DNA of 64,000 bases from Nitrospira sp. (GTDB lineage: Bacteria; Nitrospirota; Nitrospiria; Nitrospirales; Nitrospiraceae). The notes below the pieces were generated by a model. That model did no database searches, was not told the origin of the DNA, and saw nothing but the letters and a program-made list of their open reading frames with translations. Position 1 is the stretch's first letter; each line of letters starts with the position of its first letter. The stretch spans positions 1-64,000 of the forward strand of contig JADLEJ010000050.1 in the NCBI GenBank assembly GCA_020846195.1, in the 5' to 3' direction. Below are positions 8,167 to 18,780 of the stretch, piece after piece. Position numbers and translations under genes: made by a program.

Positions 8167-9603
8167 TTACGAGACTGACTTCTTCGCCGACTTCCCCGCT
8201 TGCAGGTACTGATTGATCCCCGCCGCCATCCGCCGCCCTTCGGTGATCGCCCAGACGATGAGAGACGCCCCGCGCTTGGTGTCGCCGCCGGCAAAGACGC
8301 CGTCGAGGCTGGTCATAAAGGTCTCGTCCACCGACACGGCCCCGCGCTGATCGTATTTCACGCCGAGGCTGTCGAGCAGGCCGTTTTTCACCGGGCCGGT
8401 GAAGCCCATGGCGAGCAGCACCAGATCCGCATCCATCTCGAAATCGCTGTTGGGGATGGAGACGAACTTCCCTGCATCAAACTTCACGCGACTCCCGTGC
8501 AACTTGGTGACATGGCCGTTGTGGCCGGTGAACTTGGTTGTCGAGATGCTCCACTGGCGGTCGCAGCCTTCTTCATGCGCATGCGACGTCCGCAACTGCA
8601 TCGGCCAGAGTGGCCAGGGAGTGGAGCTCGCGCGAGACGGCGGCGGCTCCGGCAATAACTCGAACTGATGGACTTCGGCGCAACCCTGGCGATGGGCCGT
8701 GCCGACACAATCGGAGCCGGTATCGCCGCCGCCGATGACGATGACCCGCTTGCCTTTGGCCGTGATCGGCTCATCCGCGATGGCGATGCCCGCTGTCCGC
8801 TTGTTCTGCTGCGTGAGGTATTCCATCGCCAGATGCACGCCCTTGAGATCGCGGCCGGGAATCGGCAGCTCGCGCGCCAACTCAGCGCCCATGGTCAATC
8901 CCACGGCATCAAACTGCTGGCGCAGCTGTTCGCCGGTGAGATCGTTCCCGATCGTGACGCCGGTCTTGAATTCGACGCCCTCGGCCTTCATCTGCTCCAG
9001 CCGCCGGTCGATGACCCATTTTTCCATTTTAAAATCGGGGATGCCGTAGCGGAGCAAGCCGCCGATACGGTCGGCTTTCTCGAACACCGTGACCATATGG
9101 CCGGCGCGCGCAAGCTGCTGCGCGGCGGCTAATCCAGAGGGGCCTGACCCGACAATGGCCACCGTCTTTCCGGTTTTGACTACCGGAAGGATCGGCTCGA
9201 CATAGCCTTCATTGAATCCACGGTCGATAATGTTCCATTCCAGCACGCGGATCGAGACCGGGTTTTCGTTGATCCCGAGAACGCAGGCGCCTTCGCAGGG
9301 CGCCGGGCAGAGCCGGCCGGTGAACTCAGGGAAATTGTTCGTGGTGTGCAGCGCCTTGAGCGCGTCTTTCCAGCGGCCGCGGTAGACGAGATCGTTCCAC
9401 TCGGGAATCAGGTTCACCACCGGGCAGCCGGTCGTGCCCTGGCAAAACGGCACGCCGCAATCCATGCAGCGGGCGCCCTGGGCCTTGAGCTTGTCCTCGG
9501 CGATGGGCTCGTACATTTCCTTCCAGTCGAGCACGCGCAGCTCGACCGGCTTCCGCTTGGGGCCCTCGCGGGCATATTTCATAAAACCTTTTGGATCGCC
9601 CAT
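8167..9603 (-). CDS. gltD: Glutamate synthase small subunit GltD
   Basis: Transfers electrons from NAD(P)H to the large subunit for glutamate formation from glutamine and 2-oxoglutarate. The start at 9603 (MGDPKGFMKYAREGPKRKPV) gives the family's standard N-terminus and 478 residues; the track ORF to 9768 is an extension into gltB. The N-terminal cysteine-rich region binds two [4Fe-4S] clusters (CMDCGVPFCQ...GCPV, LCPAPCEGACVLG). The FAD dinucleotide motif VAIVGSGPSGLAAAQQL and the NAD(P)H motif VIVIGGGDTGSDC follow. It lies 13 nt after gltB. The C-terminus is duplicated as a fragment at 7232. Confidence 0.95.
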   Translation of the reverse strand: MGDPKGFMKYAREGPKRKPVELRVLDWKEMYEPIAEDKLKAQGARCMDCGVPFCQGTTGCPVVNLIPEWNDLVYRGRWKDALKALHTTNNFPEFTGRLCPAPCEGACVLGINENPVSIRVLEWNIIDRGFNEGYVEPILPVVKTGKTVAIVGSGPSGLAAAQQLARAGHMVTVFEKADRIGGLLRYGIPDFKMEKWVIDRRLEQMKAEGVEFKTGVTIGNDLTGEQLRQQFDAVGLTMGAELARELPIPGRDLKGVHLAMEYLTQQNKRTAGIAIADEPITAKGKRVIVIGGGDTGSDCVGTAHRQGCAEVHQFELLPEPPPSRASSTPWPLWPMQLRTSHAHEEGCDRQWSISTTKFTGHNGHVTKLHGSRVKFDAGKFVSIPNSDFEMDADLVLLAMGFTGPVKNGLLDSLGVKYDQRGAVSVDETFMTSLDGVFAGGDTKRGASLIVWAITEGRRMAAGINQYLQAGKSAKKSVS

Positions 9604-9616
9604 CCCCTGTATCCTT

Positions 9617-12600
9617 CTACTTGCTCGCCGCCGCTTTTTTCTTTCGCTCTTCCAGCACGCGCTTGTAATCCACCGGCATGACCTTCGCGAACTTTGGCAG
9701 CATCGCGTCCCATGCATCGAGGATGCGCTTTGCGTTCCGGCTGCCGGTGCACATGAAGTGCGCCGCAATCATTTCGTGCAGCAGTTTCTTGTCTTCGGCG
9801 GCAGTGACTTTCTCCAGCTCGACCATGCCGGTATTGCACCGCGCCGGAAACTTGCCCAGTTCGTCCAATACAAACGCCACACCGCCCGACATCCCGGCGG
9901 CGAAATTCCGTCCGGTGCGCCCGAGCACCACGACGACGCCGCCGGTCATGTATTCGCACCCGTGGTCGCCAACGCCTTCCACGACCGCCCGCACGCCGCT
10001 GTTCCGCACGGCAAACCGCTCGCCCGCCATGCCGTAGAAATAGGCTTCGCCTTGTGTGCCGCCGTAGAGCGAGGTGTTCCCGACGAGAATCGTTTCCTCT
10101 GGCGTATAGATCGCGCTCTTCGGCGGGAAGACGATGATTTTTCCGCCGGACAACCCCTTGCCGATATAGTCGTTCGACTCGCCCTCCAGCGTCAGCGTGA
10201 TGCCGCGCGAAAGGAAGGCGCCGAACGACTGTCCGGCGGAGCCGTTGAACTTGATGGAGATGGTATCGGGCGGCAAGCCCTCCAACCCATGCTGTTTCGC
10301 AATGCGGCTCGACAACATCGTGCCGACCGTCCGGTTCACGTTGCGGATCGGCAGATCCAAGACTACTTTTTCGCCGTTGTCCAGCGCCGGCTTGCACAGC
10401 TCGATCAAGCGATTGTCCAGCGCAGCTGCCAGTCCGTGATCCTGCTTCTGCACGCAATAGCGCGGCACATCCGCGGCGACATCCGGCGCCGTCAGCAGCG
10501 GCGTGACATCGAGCCCCTTGGCCTTCCAATGGTCGATGGCCTTTTGCGCTTTGAGTTTATCGACACGGCCGACCATCTCATTGATCGTCCGGAATCCCAG
10601 TTTCGCCATGATCTGCCGAAGCTCTTCGGCGACGAAGAAGAAGAAATTGACGATGTGGTCCGGCTGGCCGTTGAACTTCTTGCGAAGCTCCGGATCTTGC
10701 GTCGCGATGCCCACCGGGCAAGTGTTGAGATGGCACTTCCGCATCATGATGCAGCCTTCGATAATCAACGGCGCCGTGGCGAAGCCATACTCTTCCGCCC
10801 CCAGCAGCGTCGCAATGGCAACATCCCGGCCGGTCTTCATCTGCCCATCGGTCTCCACGCGAATCCGCCCGCGCAGATTGTTCAGCACCAGCGTCTGATG
10901 CGTTTCCGCCAGCCCCAGCTCCCAGGGCCCGCCGGCATACTTGATCGAGGACAACGGCGAGGCGCCGGTCCCCCCGGAATCGCCGCTGATGAGCACCTTG
11001 TCGGCATGCGCCTTCGCGACACCCGCCGCGACCGTGCCGACCCCGACCTCCGACACCAGCTTCACAGAAACGGCTGCGTCGGGATTGGCGTTCTTGAGGT
11101 CGAAAATCAGCTGCGCCAGATCCTCGATGGAATAAATGTCGTGATGCGGCGGCGGCGAAATCAGCTGCACGCCCGGCGTCGCGTAGCGGAACTTGGCGAT
11201 GTTCTCATCGACCTTGTGGCCCGGCAGCTGCCCGCCTTCGCCCGGCTTCGCGCCCTGCGCCATCTTAATTTGCAGTTCTTTCGCGTTCACCAAATAGTGG
11301 CTGGTGACGCCGAATCGCGCCGAGGCCACCTGCTTGATGTAGCTGTTCTTGGAATCGCCGTTCGCCAGCGGTTTGAACCGTTCAGGATCTTCGCCGCCTT
11401 CGCCGGTATTGCTCTTCGCGCCAAGCCGGTTCATCGCGATCGCCAGCGTCTCGTGCGCTTCCCGGCTGATCGAACCGAACGACATGGCGCCGGTTGTAAA
11501 CCGCTTCACGATATCCTTAGCCGACTCTACTTCATCAATCGAGATCGGCTCCGGCAGAAACTTGAAGTCGAGCAGCCCGCGCAAGTTCGAACGCCGCTTG
11601 CTCTCATCGTTCACGAGCTGGGAGAACTCGGCGAACGTCTTGGGGTCATTGCTCCGCGTCGCATGCTGCAACTTGTAGATCGTGTCCGGATTCCAGTTGT
11701 GATGCTCGCCTTGGATTCGATAATGGATTTCCCCGCCGAAATCGAGCTGTCTGATCGGCGCGGGCTCATAGGCCAGCTTATGCCGCCGCAGCGTCTCTTC
11801 GCCGATCTCCCGAATGCCGATGCCTTCGACCCGGGACGGCGTCCCGGTGAAATAGCGGCCGATCACATCGCGGTTCAAGCCGATCGCTTCGAAAATCTGC
11901 GCGCCGCAATAGGACTGCACCGTGGAGATGCCCATCTTCGAAAAGACTTTCAGCAGGCCCTTATTGACCGCTTTGACGAATTTCCCCTCGGCGGTTTGGG
12001 CGTCGAGGCCTTCCGGCAGATAGCCGTCGCGCTCCATGTCCACCAGCGATTCGAACACGAGATAGGGATTCACGGTCCCGGCGCCATACCCGATGAGACT
12101 GGCAAAATGATGCACGTCGCGCGGCTCGCCGCTTTCAACGATCAGCCCGACTTCGGTTCTGGTGCATTCGCGCACGAGATGATGATGGACGGCGGCTACG
12201 CCGAGCAGGCTCGGGATCGGCGCCCACTCGTCATTCACGCCGCGGTCGCTGAGGATCAAGAAGGTGTACCCTTCCTTGATCGCCTGCGACGCCTGCCGGC
12301 AGAGATCGTCCACCGCCGCGCCCAATCCTTCCGGCCCCTCGGCGACACGGAAGAGCATCCGCAACGTCTTGCTCTTGAAATGGGGATCGGCGATCTCGCG
12401 GATCTTCTGCAAATCGGCGTTCGTCAGAATCGGCTGCTTCACGCGGATGCGCCGGCAGGATTCAGGATTCTCATCCATCAAGTTCGGCTTGGGCCCGATG
12501 CTGGTCGTGAGCGACATGACCAATTCCTCGCGGATCGGGTCGATCGGCGGGTTCGTGACCTGCGCAAAGAGCTGCTTGAAATACTTGAAGAGCAGCTGCG

Positions 12601-14134
12601 GACGGTCGGACAGCACCGCCAAGGGCGTATCCGTCCCCATCGAGGAAATGGCTTCTTCCCCGTTCACCACCATCGGCGTCAGGACCATCTTCAGCTCTTC
12701 GACCGTATAGCCGAAGGCCTGCTGCCGCTGGCGCGTGGTGGGATGATCCGGCTGCGGCACGTTCAACGGTTCCGGCAGTTCATCCAGCGAAATCCGGTAT
12801 TGCGTGACCCACGAGCGATAGGGCTTGCGGCTGACGATCTCGGCTTTCACTTCCTCGTCGTCGATGAAACGCCCCTGGACCGTGTCGATCAGGAACATGC
12901 GGCCCGGCATGAGCCGACCCTTCTGCCGAATCTTGTGCGGCTCCATCGGCAGCACTCCGGCTTCCGACGCGAGTACCACAACGCCATCGGTGGTCACCAG
13001 ATAGCGGCAGGGGCGCAGGCCGTTCCGATCCAGCGTGGCGCCGATCAGTTTGCCGTCCGTGAAACAGACCGCCGCGGGACCGTCCCACGGCTCCTGCATC
13101 GCGGCGTGATATTCATAGAACCCGCGGCGGTCCAGATCCATCTGCGGATTGGCGACCCAGGGCTCGGGAATAAGCATCATCATGACATGCGGCAATGACC
13201 GTCCGCCCATGGTCAAGAACTCAATGGCATTGTCCAGACAAGCCGAGTCGCTCTGTTGTTCGGACACGATCGGGTAGAGCTTTTCGAGGTCCTTGCCGAA
13301 CAGGTCGGAATTGAGCCGCCCCTGGCGGGCGCGCATCCAATTCACATTGCCCTTCAGCGTATTGATCTCGCCGTTGTGGCACATATAGCGGTAGGGATGG
13401 GCCAGCGGCCAGGTCGGGAAGGTATTGGTGCTGAACCGCGAATGAACCAGCGCTAATGCGCTCGTCAAACTCGCATCCTTGAGGTCTTGATAATAGGCCG
13501 ACATCTGATGGGGCAGCAGCAGCCCCTTGTAGACGATCGTATTCGCCGACAAACTGGGGATATAAAAATACTCGCGCCCCTGGATGGCCGACTGGCCCAC
13601 GGCGGTCTCGGCCCGCTTGCGGACCACATAGAGCTTCCGCTCGAACTGCGCTTCATTGAGCACATCGCGGGCGATAAAGACCTGCCGCATGAACGGCTCG
13701 GTGCTGCGCGCCACCGGCCCGATGGCATCGCTCTTCACCGGCACGTCGCGCCAGCCCAGCAGCCGCAGACCTTCTTCGGCAATCATGTTCGCAAACAACC
13801 GCTCGCACTGCTGCCGCCGGTCGGCCTGGGGCGGCAGAAACACCATGCCCACGCCATACTCGCCGGCATTCGGCAACGCGATCCCGATATCGCCGGCCGC
13901 GCGCTTCAAAAATTCATGCGGGACCTGAAGGAGAATACCCGCGCCGTCGCCGGTATGGGGGTCGCACCCCTGCGCGCCGCGATGGGTTAGATTTTCTAGA
14001 ATCTGCAGGCCCTGCTGCACGATCTGGTGGGACTTCTGGCCTTGGATATTGACGACAAACCCCACCCCGCAGGAATCCTTTTCCTGGTTGGGATCGTATA
14101 AGCCTTGCTTTGGTGGTAACCCTGGAATCGTCAT
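9617..14134 (-). CDS. gltB: Glutamate synthase large subunit GltB
   Basis: A 1505-residue glutamine amidotransferase/synthase. The N-terminal glutaminase nucleophile is Cys22 in KDSCGVGFV, after a propeptide of about 21 residues that must be removed. The central and FMN-binding synthase domains follow, with the 3Fe-4S cluster cysteines visible ([19 protein letters not shown]), and the C-terminal GXGXG beta-helix domain ([14 protein letters not shown]..., GGEYMTGG-like repeats) ends the protein. It is the first gene of gltBD. Its ATG overlaps the stop of a 58-codon remnant of another gltB (ATGA), so its translation may be coupled to that short frame. Large ORFs on the opposite strand are GC-bias shadows. 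Confidence 0.95.
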   Translation of the reverse strand: MTIPGLPPKQGLYDPNQEKDSCGVGFVVNIQGQKSHQIVQQGLQILENLTHRGAQGCDPHTGDGAGILLQVPHEFLKRAAGDIGIALPNAGEYGVGMVFLPPQADRRQQCERLFANMIAEEGLRLLGWRDVPVKSDAIGPVARSTEPFMRQVFIARDVLNEAQFERKLYVVRKRAETAVGQSAIQGREYFYIPSLSANTIVYKGLLLPHQMSAYYQDLKDASLTSALALVHSRFSTNTFPTWPLAHPYRYMCHNGEINTLKGNVNWMRARQGRLNSDLFGKDLEKLYPIVSEQQSDSACLDNAIEFLTMGGRSLPHVMMMLIPEPWVANPQMDLDRRGFYEYHAAMQEPWDGPAAVCFTDGKLIGATLDRNGLRPCRYLVTTDGVVVLASEAGVLPMEPHKIRQKGRLMPGRMFLIDTVQGRFIDDEEVKAEIVSRKPYRSWVTQYRISLDELPEPLNVPQPDHPTTRQRQQAFGYTVEELKMVLTPMVVNGEEAISSMGTDTPLAVLSDRPQLLFKYFKQLFAQVTNPPIDPIREELVMSLTTSIGPKPNLMDENPESCRRIRVKQPILTNADLQKIREIADPHFKSKTLRMLFRVAEGPEGLGAAVDDLCRQASQAIKEGYTFLILSDRGVNDEWAPIPSLLGVAAVHHHLVRECTRTEVGLIVESGEPRDVHHFASLIGYGAGTVNPYLVFESLVDMERDGYLPEGLDAQTAEGKFVKAVNKGLLKVFSKMGISTVQSYCGAQIFEAIGLNRDVIGRYFTGTPSRVEGIGIREIGEETLRRHKLAYEPAPIRQLDFGGEIHYRIQGEHHNWNPDTIYKLQHATRSNDPKTFAEFSQLVNDESKRRSNLRGLLDFKFLPEPISIDEVESAKDIVKRFTTGAMSFGSISREAHETLAIAMNRLGAKSNTGEGGEDPERFKPLANGDSKNSYIKQVASARFGVTSHYLVNAKELQIKMAQGAKPGEGGQLPGHKVDENIAKFRYATPGVQLISPPPHHDIYSIEDLAQLIFDLKNANPDAAVSVKLVSEVGVGTVAAGVAKAHADKVLISGDSGGTGASPLSSIKYAGGPWELGLAETHQTLVLNNLRGRIRVETDGQMKTGRDVAIATLLGAEEYGFATAPLIIEGCIMMRKCHLNTCPVGIATQDPELRKKFNGQPDHIVNFFFFVAEELRQIMAKLGFRTINEMVGRVDKLKAQKAIDHWKAKGLDVTPLLTAPDVAADVPRYCVQKQDHGLAAALDNRLIELCKPALDNGEKVVLDLPIRNVNRTVGTMLSSRIAKQHGLEGLPPDTISIKFNGSAGQSFGAFLSRGITLTLEGESNDYIGKGLSGGKIIVFPPKSAIYTPEETILVGNTSLYGGTQGEAYFYGMAGERFAVRNSGVRAVVEGVGDHGCEYMTGGVVVVLGRTGRNFAAGMSGGVAFVLDELGKFPARCNTGMVELEKVTAAEDKKLLHEMIAAHFMCTGSRNAKRILDAWDAMLPKFAKVMPVDYKRVLEERKKKAAASK

Positions 14135-14307
14135 CGCTTCTTCTCACCGTGGTACATCTGATAACCGGAATTCGTGGAGTCAGGACACAGAACTGAATGG
14201 GACTTCTGGGTTTTCAAATTCAAAACAAACCCCACCCCGCAGGAATCCTTTTCCTGTTCAGGGTCATAGAGGCCTTGCTTCGGTGGAAGCCCGGGTATCC
14301 GCATCAT
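14131..14307 (-). pseudogene. Remnant 5' end of a second gltB, now a 58-codon leader ORF
   Basis: The minus strand from ATG 14307 encodes [13 protein letters not shown], then the glutaminase nucleophile context KDSCGVGFV and QKSH, matching the first 37 or so codons of intact gltB. Similarity stops at about 14204. The frame stays open through 20 unrelated codons and ends in TGA that overlaps the intact gltB start (ATGA, 14131-14134). Substitutions (for example EQEK versus NQEK, VLNLKT versus VVNIQG) show it is a diverged paralogue, not a recent copy. It is too short for the ORF track. Whether it is translated is unknown. Confidence 0.82.
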
Positions 14308-14545
14308 GGCAATCTCTTGTTGCTAGAGAAATAAGGTGATGGCTTCGCGGTCAGCGGCCACTCGCACATAATAGAGGCAAGCACGCGATATCGTGTCGTT
14401 TTATCAGCGGTCTTTCTCTCATTCTTTTCTGCAATGCACCTTACTGGATGGGCTCCCGCCCTGTCAAGATTGCGCCGGTCGATCCAAGCCAAACTCGCTT
14501 GACCTTGCTTGACTTTGTTTACTCTACTGCCCTACCATCCGCGGC

Positions 14546-15550
14546 ATGTCGAACGGACCCAGCACCTCGACCATCAACAGCATGGCAGACGTCTGGGAAG
14601 CCTATCGCGCTGAACTGGACGGCGTCGAACATCAAGTCCGCCAGAACCTCGATTCCAGCGTCACCCTGGTCAACACAGTCGCCGCCCATATTCTGAGCAG
14701 CGGAGGCAAACGCGTCCGCCCACTGCTGCTGCTGCTCTCCGCCCGGCTCTGCGGCTATACCGGCCGCGAGCACCATCAGCTCGGCAGCCTGATCGAATTT
14801 ATTCATACCGCCACGCTGCTCCATGACGATGTGGTCGACGAAGCCGATATCCGCCGAAGCCGCAGCACCGCCAGAAAAGTCTGGGGCAACCAGATCAGCA
14901 TCCTCGTCGGCGACTACCTCTACTCCAAAGCCATGGCGCAAATCGTGGAGTTTCGCAGCCACGGCATGAATGAAGTCCTCGCCGAAGCCTGCACGAAGAT
15001 GGCGGAAGGGGAAGTTCTGCAGCTCTATTACAACGGCAACCCCTCAATGCCGGAATCCGACTACATTAAGATCGTCGAACACAAGACAGCAGGCCTGATC
15101 GCCGCCGCCTGCCGCATGGGCGCCATCCTCGCCGATGCTTCCGAAGAAAAGCAGGCAGCCCTGTTCCGCTTCGGCCAATATTTGGGCATTGCTTTCCAGG
15201 TAGCCGACGACACGCTCGATTACAATGCCGACGGCCAGCGGTTGGGCAAAACGCTCGGGCAAGACTTGCGGCAAGGAAAAGCGACGCTGCCCCTGCTCCA
15301 TCTGCTCGGCCATTGCAGCGAGTCGGACCGGAACATGATTAAGGATCGGATGGAGACCCGCACCCTGAGCCCTGCGGACCTGGAACGGATTCTGGGGTTG
15401 ATGCAGGATGCCGGATCGCTGGCCTACGCGATGGAACGGGCTAAAACCTACATCGCCGCGGCGCAGCACGAACTTGACGCATTTGAGGACTCGTCGGCGC
15501 GCCGGGCTCTGATCGTCGCCGCCGATTACATGATTACCCGCGACCGGTAA
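14546..15550 (+). CDS. Polyprenyl diphosphate synthase (IspB type)
   Basis: A trans-prenyltransferase of 334 residues that elongates farnesyl or geranylgeranyl diphosphate to the long chain used for quinone side chains. The two aspartate-rich motifs are present: the first in LLHDDVVDEADIRR (about residue 92) and the second in FQVADDTLDYNADG (about residue 219). GGKRVRPLLLLLSARL supplies the conserved lysine/arginine pair for pyrophosphate binding. Divergent from gltB, with about 240 bp between them. The chain length of the product cannot be read with confidence. The N-terminus (MSNGPSTSTINSMADVW) may start at the second Met, 36 nt in. Confidence 0.88.
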   Translation: MSNGPSTSTINSMADVWEAYRAELDGVEHQVRQNLDSSVTLVNTVAAHILSSGGKRVRPLLLLLSARLCGYTGREHHQLGSLIEFIHTATLLHDDVVDEADIRRSRSTARKVWGNQISILVGDYLYSKAMAQIVEFRSHGMNEVLAEACTKMAEGEVLQLYYNGNPSMPESDYIKIVEHKTAGLIAAACRMGAILADASEEKQAALFRFGQYLGIAFQVADDTLDYNADGQRLGKTLGQDLRQGKATLPLLHLLGHCSESDRNMIKDRMETRTLSPADLERILGLMQDAGSLAYAMERAKTYIAAAQHELDAFEDSSARRALIVAADYMITRDR

Positions 15551-15683
15551 CCTTTCCTCTCGCCGCTCGTTATTCCCACCATGATGTCGGCGAGAAGACC
15601 TGTAGCGAGCCGGACGTCAGGTACGCGCCTTTCTGATCGCACAGGTTCCCGCTGACCATTTTTCACAGGAGCACGAAATTATC

Positions 15684-17015
15684 ATGGCTCAGATTCTCCC
15701 TTTTCGTGGCGTGCGCTACGATGCCGCCGTTACCGGGGCGGCGCGCGATGTCGCCGCGCCTCCCTATGACATTATCGATGCGGCCGGCCAGAAAGCCCTC
15801 TACGAGAGAAACCCGCATAACGTCATTCGTCTGGAACTCGGCATGGACCAGCCCGGTGACGGCCCGGCCAATAACCGCTATACCAGAGCCGGCGCCACGC
15901 TGTCGCAATGGATGCAATCCGGCGCGTTGAAGCGGGATTCTCAGCCAACGATTTACTACCACACAATTGAGTACGTTCCGCCCGGCGCCGATCCCAACGG
16001 CCCGAGAAAAACGCTGCGCGGGTTTATTGCGGCGTTCAAGCTGGAAGAGTTCGGCACAGGAGCCATCTATCCGCATGAAAACACCCGCGCCGCCGCCAAG
16101 ACCGATCGTTTGAATCTCATGGAAGCCTGCCGTGCGAATTTCAGCCCGATCTGGTCGCTCTATTCCGATCCGCAAGACACGATCCTGTCGGCCCTGGCAC
16201 AGGCGGCAAAATCGATGGCGCCCGCGGTGGAATTTCGCGACGATGCCGGGTGTGAACAGCGCCTCTGGGCCATCTCCGATCCGGCCATTACCCAGAACAT
16301 TGTGGCAACCATGGCCAGCAAGCCCATCTTCATCGCCGATGGCCATCATCGGTACGAAACGGCGCTGAATTACCAAAAGCTGCGCCGCCAGCAGGCCGGC
16401 CAAACAGGAACCGTTCAGGGCTTGCAGCCCTATGACAGCGTTCTCATGCTCCTCACACCGATCGAAGATCCTGGCCTGACCGTGTTGCCTACCCACCGGG
16501 TGGCGACGACGCCGTTGCCGTCGTTCGATCAGGTGAAGGCGCTCTTCGCGGACACGTTCGATCTGCGGGAATATCCGTTTACCGCACAGACCCGCACCGC
16601 CGTGCGCACTCAGTTCATCGACGCCCTGCGCACACAAGGCCGGACAACTCCGATGTTCGGACTGGCCTTGAAGGGCCGCGAAACCTATCTGACCCTGGCG
16701 CTCAAAGCCGCGCATCGTCCACCCGCCAGCGCGTCGCCCCGCACGAAGCTCGACGTCTCGCTTCTGCAACAACTAGTCGTTGCCAAACTCTGTCCGACGC
16801 AACAGGAACAGGAAGCCATTCTCTATACGAAGGACGACCATGACGCCCTGGATTGGGCCGCGAACGGCACCGGGACGGGAGCGCTGCTCTTGAACGCCAC
16901 GAAGGTGAGCGAGGTCAAGGACGTGGCCACCGCAGGCGAGCGGATGCCGCACAAATCCACCTACTTTTTCCCCAAGCCATTGACAGGCCTCGTGATGAAC
17001 GTGATGGAGGGATGA
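15684..17015 (+). CDS. DUF1015 family protein
   Basis: The 443-residue protein opens with QILPFRGVRYD and DVAAPPYDIIDAAGQKAL, the diagnostic start of DUF1015 (a family that includes an ADP-dependent serine kinase in archaea). Further family patterns are the 'GFIAAFKLEEFGTGAIYPHENT' segment, 'IADGHHRYETALNYQ' around residue 215, and a C-terminal acidic 'YTKDDHDAL' stretch. Soluble, cytoplasmic. SD-like AGGAG lies upstream at about 15667. No operon partner is certain; the following response regulator starts 98 bp later, after a repeat-containing gap. Confidence 0.85.
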   Translation: MAQILPFRGVRYDAAVTGAARDVAAPPYDIIDAAGQKALYERNPHNVIRLELGMDQPGDGPANNRYTRAGATLSQWMQSGALKRDSQPTIYYHTIEYVPPGADPNGPRKTLRGFIAAFKLEEFGTGAIYPHENTRAAAKTDRLNLMEACRANFSPIWSLYSDPQDTILSALAQAAKSMAPAVEFRDDAGCEQRLWAISDPAITQNIVATMASKPIFIADGHHRYETALNYQKLRRQQAGQTGTVQGLQPYDSVLMLLTPIEDPGLTVLPTHRVATTPLPSFDQVKALFADTFDLREYPFTAQTRTAVRTQFIDALRTQGRTTPMFGLALKGRETYLTLALKAAHRPPASASPRTKLDVSLLQQLVVAKLCPTQQEQEAILYTKDDHDALDWAANGTGTGALLLNATKVSEVKDVATAGERMPHKSTYFFPKPLTGLVMNVMEG

Positions 17016-17092
17016 GCACTCGGCATTCAGCCATCAGCGTTCAGCCGGAAGTGCCCCCACCGGCAGTTCTGCTCTACCGCTGACGGCTGAAT
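17016..17092 (+). repeat. Heptamer repeat and inverted repeat in intergenic gap
   Basis: Four tandem heptamers of the form GCNNTCR occupy 17016-17043 (GCACTCG, GCATTCA, GCCATCA, GCGTTCA). The arm 17025-17039 (ATTCAGCCATCAGCG) pairs with 17078-17092 (CGCTGACGGCTGAAT) with one mismatch, so the transcript could form a long hairpin between the DUF1015 gene and the regulator gene. Confidence 0.6.
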
Positions 17093-17113
17093 ATCCCCTG
17101 CGCATCAGGACCG

Positions 17114-18514
17114 ATGAAAGCCAAACTCCTCATCGTCGACGACGACGCGGATATCGTCACCGTACTGGAGGATCGGCTGCAAGCCTCGGGCTATGCCACG
17201 GTCATCGCCCGGGACGGACAACAGGCGCTGGATCAGATCGAGCAAGAATCCCCCAACCTGATCCTGCTCGATCTCGACCTTCCGAAACTGACCGGCATTC
17301 AAGTCCTCAAGCGGCTCGCGCAGATCAAACCCCTCGACGATCCGCCCGTTATTGTCATGACCGCGCACGGATCGGTCTCTGCCGCCGTCGAGGCCATGAA
17401 AGAAGGCGCCTACGACTTCCTCACGAAACCGCTCGATAAAGATCATCTCCTCATCGTCATCCGCAAGGCCCTTGAACGCGACTCGCTCATGCGGCAAGTC
17501 GCCTATCTGCGCTCGGAAGTCGACGGCCGCTATGCCAACATCATCGGCGCCAGCCCCGCCGTCCACACGGTCGTCGAAGCCGCGCAACGGGCCGCACGCT
17601 CCGACGCCGGCGTCTTGCTGCTCGGCGAAAGCGGCACGGGCAAAGAGCTCTTCGCCCGCTCCATTCATCAATGGAGCCTGCGGCACGCCATGCCGCTGGT
17701 GGTGATCAACTGCGTCGCGCTGACGGAAACCCTGCTGGAAAATGAGCTCTTCGGCCATGAGCGCGGCGCGTTCACCGGCGCCGACCGGCTGCAAAAGGGC
17801 AAACTGGAAATGGCGGACGGCGGGACCGTCTTTCTCGACGAGATTGGAGACATGTCGCTGCCGCTGCAAGCGAAACTCTTGCGCGTCTTGCAAGACCGGG
17901 AGTTTCAGCGCGTCGGGGGAATCAAAACCGTCTCGGTGAGTATCCGCATCATTGCCGCCACCAACAAGGACCTACGGCAAGCGGTCAAGGCCGGACAGTT
18001 CCGCGAAGACCTCTACTTCCGCCTCAACGTCATTACCCTCACCCTGCCGCCGTTGCGGGAGCGCCGCGGAGACATCCCCGCGCTGGCGCAGTTTTTTCTC
18101 GAACGGCATGCGCGGGAAGCCAAACGCCCGGCGGCAACGCTCAGCCCAGCCTCGCTGGAAACCCTGGCGCGGTACCCCTGGCCGGGAAACATTCGTGAAT
18201 TGGACAATGTCATTGCCCGGGCGGTCGTGCTCAGTCCGACCGATACGATTGAACCGGAGATGATTGCGTTGCTTCCAGAAGACGCCCATCTCCGCCGGGA
18301 AGAAGGGCCAGGGCTCTCGTACCTCGATCTGCCTTATCACGAGTCGATGGATGCGCACAGCCGCTACATCATCGCGCGAGCGATCGAGCAGGCCAACGGG
18401 AATCAGACCCGCGCGGCCGAACATCTCCAGTTGCAGCGCACCTATCTGGCCCGGCTAATCAAGCAACAACGCGACCGGCAGGATGGACGAGGGGAAAGCA
18501 GTGGAGAACTATAG
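17114..18514 (+). CDS. NtrC-family sigma-54 response regulator
   Basis: A 466-residue regulator: receiver domain (residues 1-120; acidic pocket in LLIVDDDADI, phospho-acceptor Asp in LILLDLDLP, Lys in FLTKPLDK), AAA+ domain (Walker A GESGTGKE, the sigma-54 contact loop GAFTGA intact, Walker B VFLDEIGDM, R-finger region ATNKDLRQAVKAGQFREDLYFRLNV), and a C-terminal Fis-type helix-turn-helix (NQTRAAEHLQLQRTYLARLIKQ). It should activate sigma-54 promoters when phosphorylated. No histidine kinase is adjacent, so its partner is elsewhere or it is an orphan. The other NtrC-type protein in this window has an altered GAFTGA loop. Confidence 0.93.
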   Translation: MKAKLLIVDDDADIVTVLEDRLQASGYATVIARDGQQALDQIEQESPNLILLDLDLPKLTGIQVLKRLAQIKPLDDPPVIVMTAHGSVSAAVEAMKEGAYDFLTKPLDKDHLLIVIRKALERDSLMRQVAYLRSEVDGRYANIIGASPAVHTVVEAAQRAARSDAGVLLLGESGTGKELFARSIHQWSLRHAMPLVVINCVALTETLLENELFGHERGAFTGADRLQKGKLEMADGGTVFLDEIGDMSLPLQAKLLRVLQDREFQRVGGIKTVSVSIRIIAATNKDLRQAVKAGQFREDLYFRLNVITLTLPPLRERRGDIPALAQFFLERHAREAKRPAATLSPASLETLARYPWPGNIRELDNVIARAVVLSPTDTIEPEMIALLPEDAHLRREEGPGLSYLDLPYHESMDAHSRYIIARAIEQANGNQTRAAEHLQLQRTYLARLIKQQRDRQDGRGESSGEL

Positions 18515-18587
18515 GGCAGCTAGCAGGCCGCGGGAAAACGCATTGCCCCCTGCGCAATCAACCCTTGGCAATAATACAAAACTTTTA

Positions 18588-18780
18588 CAGGATGCTCAAA
18601 ATGGCCGTCCAGCAAGGCCGCAGCGAGTGAAGGGCCGAGGAGGTACATACCAAGCTTCGCTTGAGCCGCTCGCTTCGATCATCTGCGAGCGGAGAAGTCC
18701 TTTGCCCCAAGTAATATTCTCCGTACGTTGAGGGTCTGAACGATGCGAGAACGCTGCTGGCGGACTTTTTCAGCATCCTG
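18588..18780. repeat. Palindromic MITE/REP-like element, 193 bp
   Basis: The ends are imperfect inverted repeats: CAGGATGCTCAAAATGGCCG at the left, and CAGGATGCTGAAAAAGTCCG read on the other strand from the right end, with CCAGCA shared further in. The centre contains a second inverted repeat (CGCTCGC...GCGAGCG). No plausible ORF lies inside. It fills the gap between the NtrC-type gene and the convergent nucleotidyltransferase gene and could also act as a transcription-ending hairpin. Confidence 0.6.

Noticed and set aside
9434-13198. 1254-codon ORF on the plus strand opposite gltB
   Set aside because: It mirrors gltB codons in antisense; long antisense frames are common in GC-rich genes. 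No domain, signal or SD supports it.
15663-16772. 369-codon minus-strand ORF opposite DUF1015
   Set aside because: Antisense shadow of a well-recognised family protein; composition is Arg/Gly-rich as expected from reversed codons.
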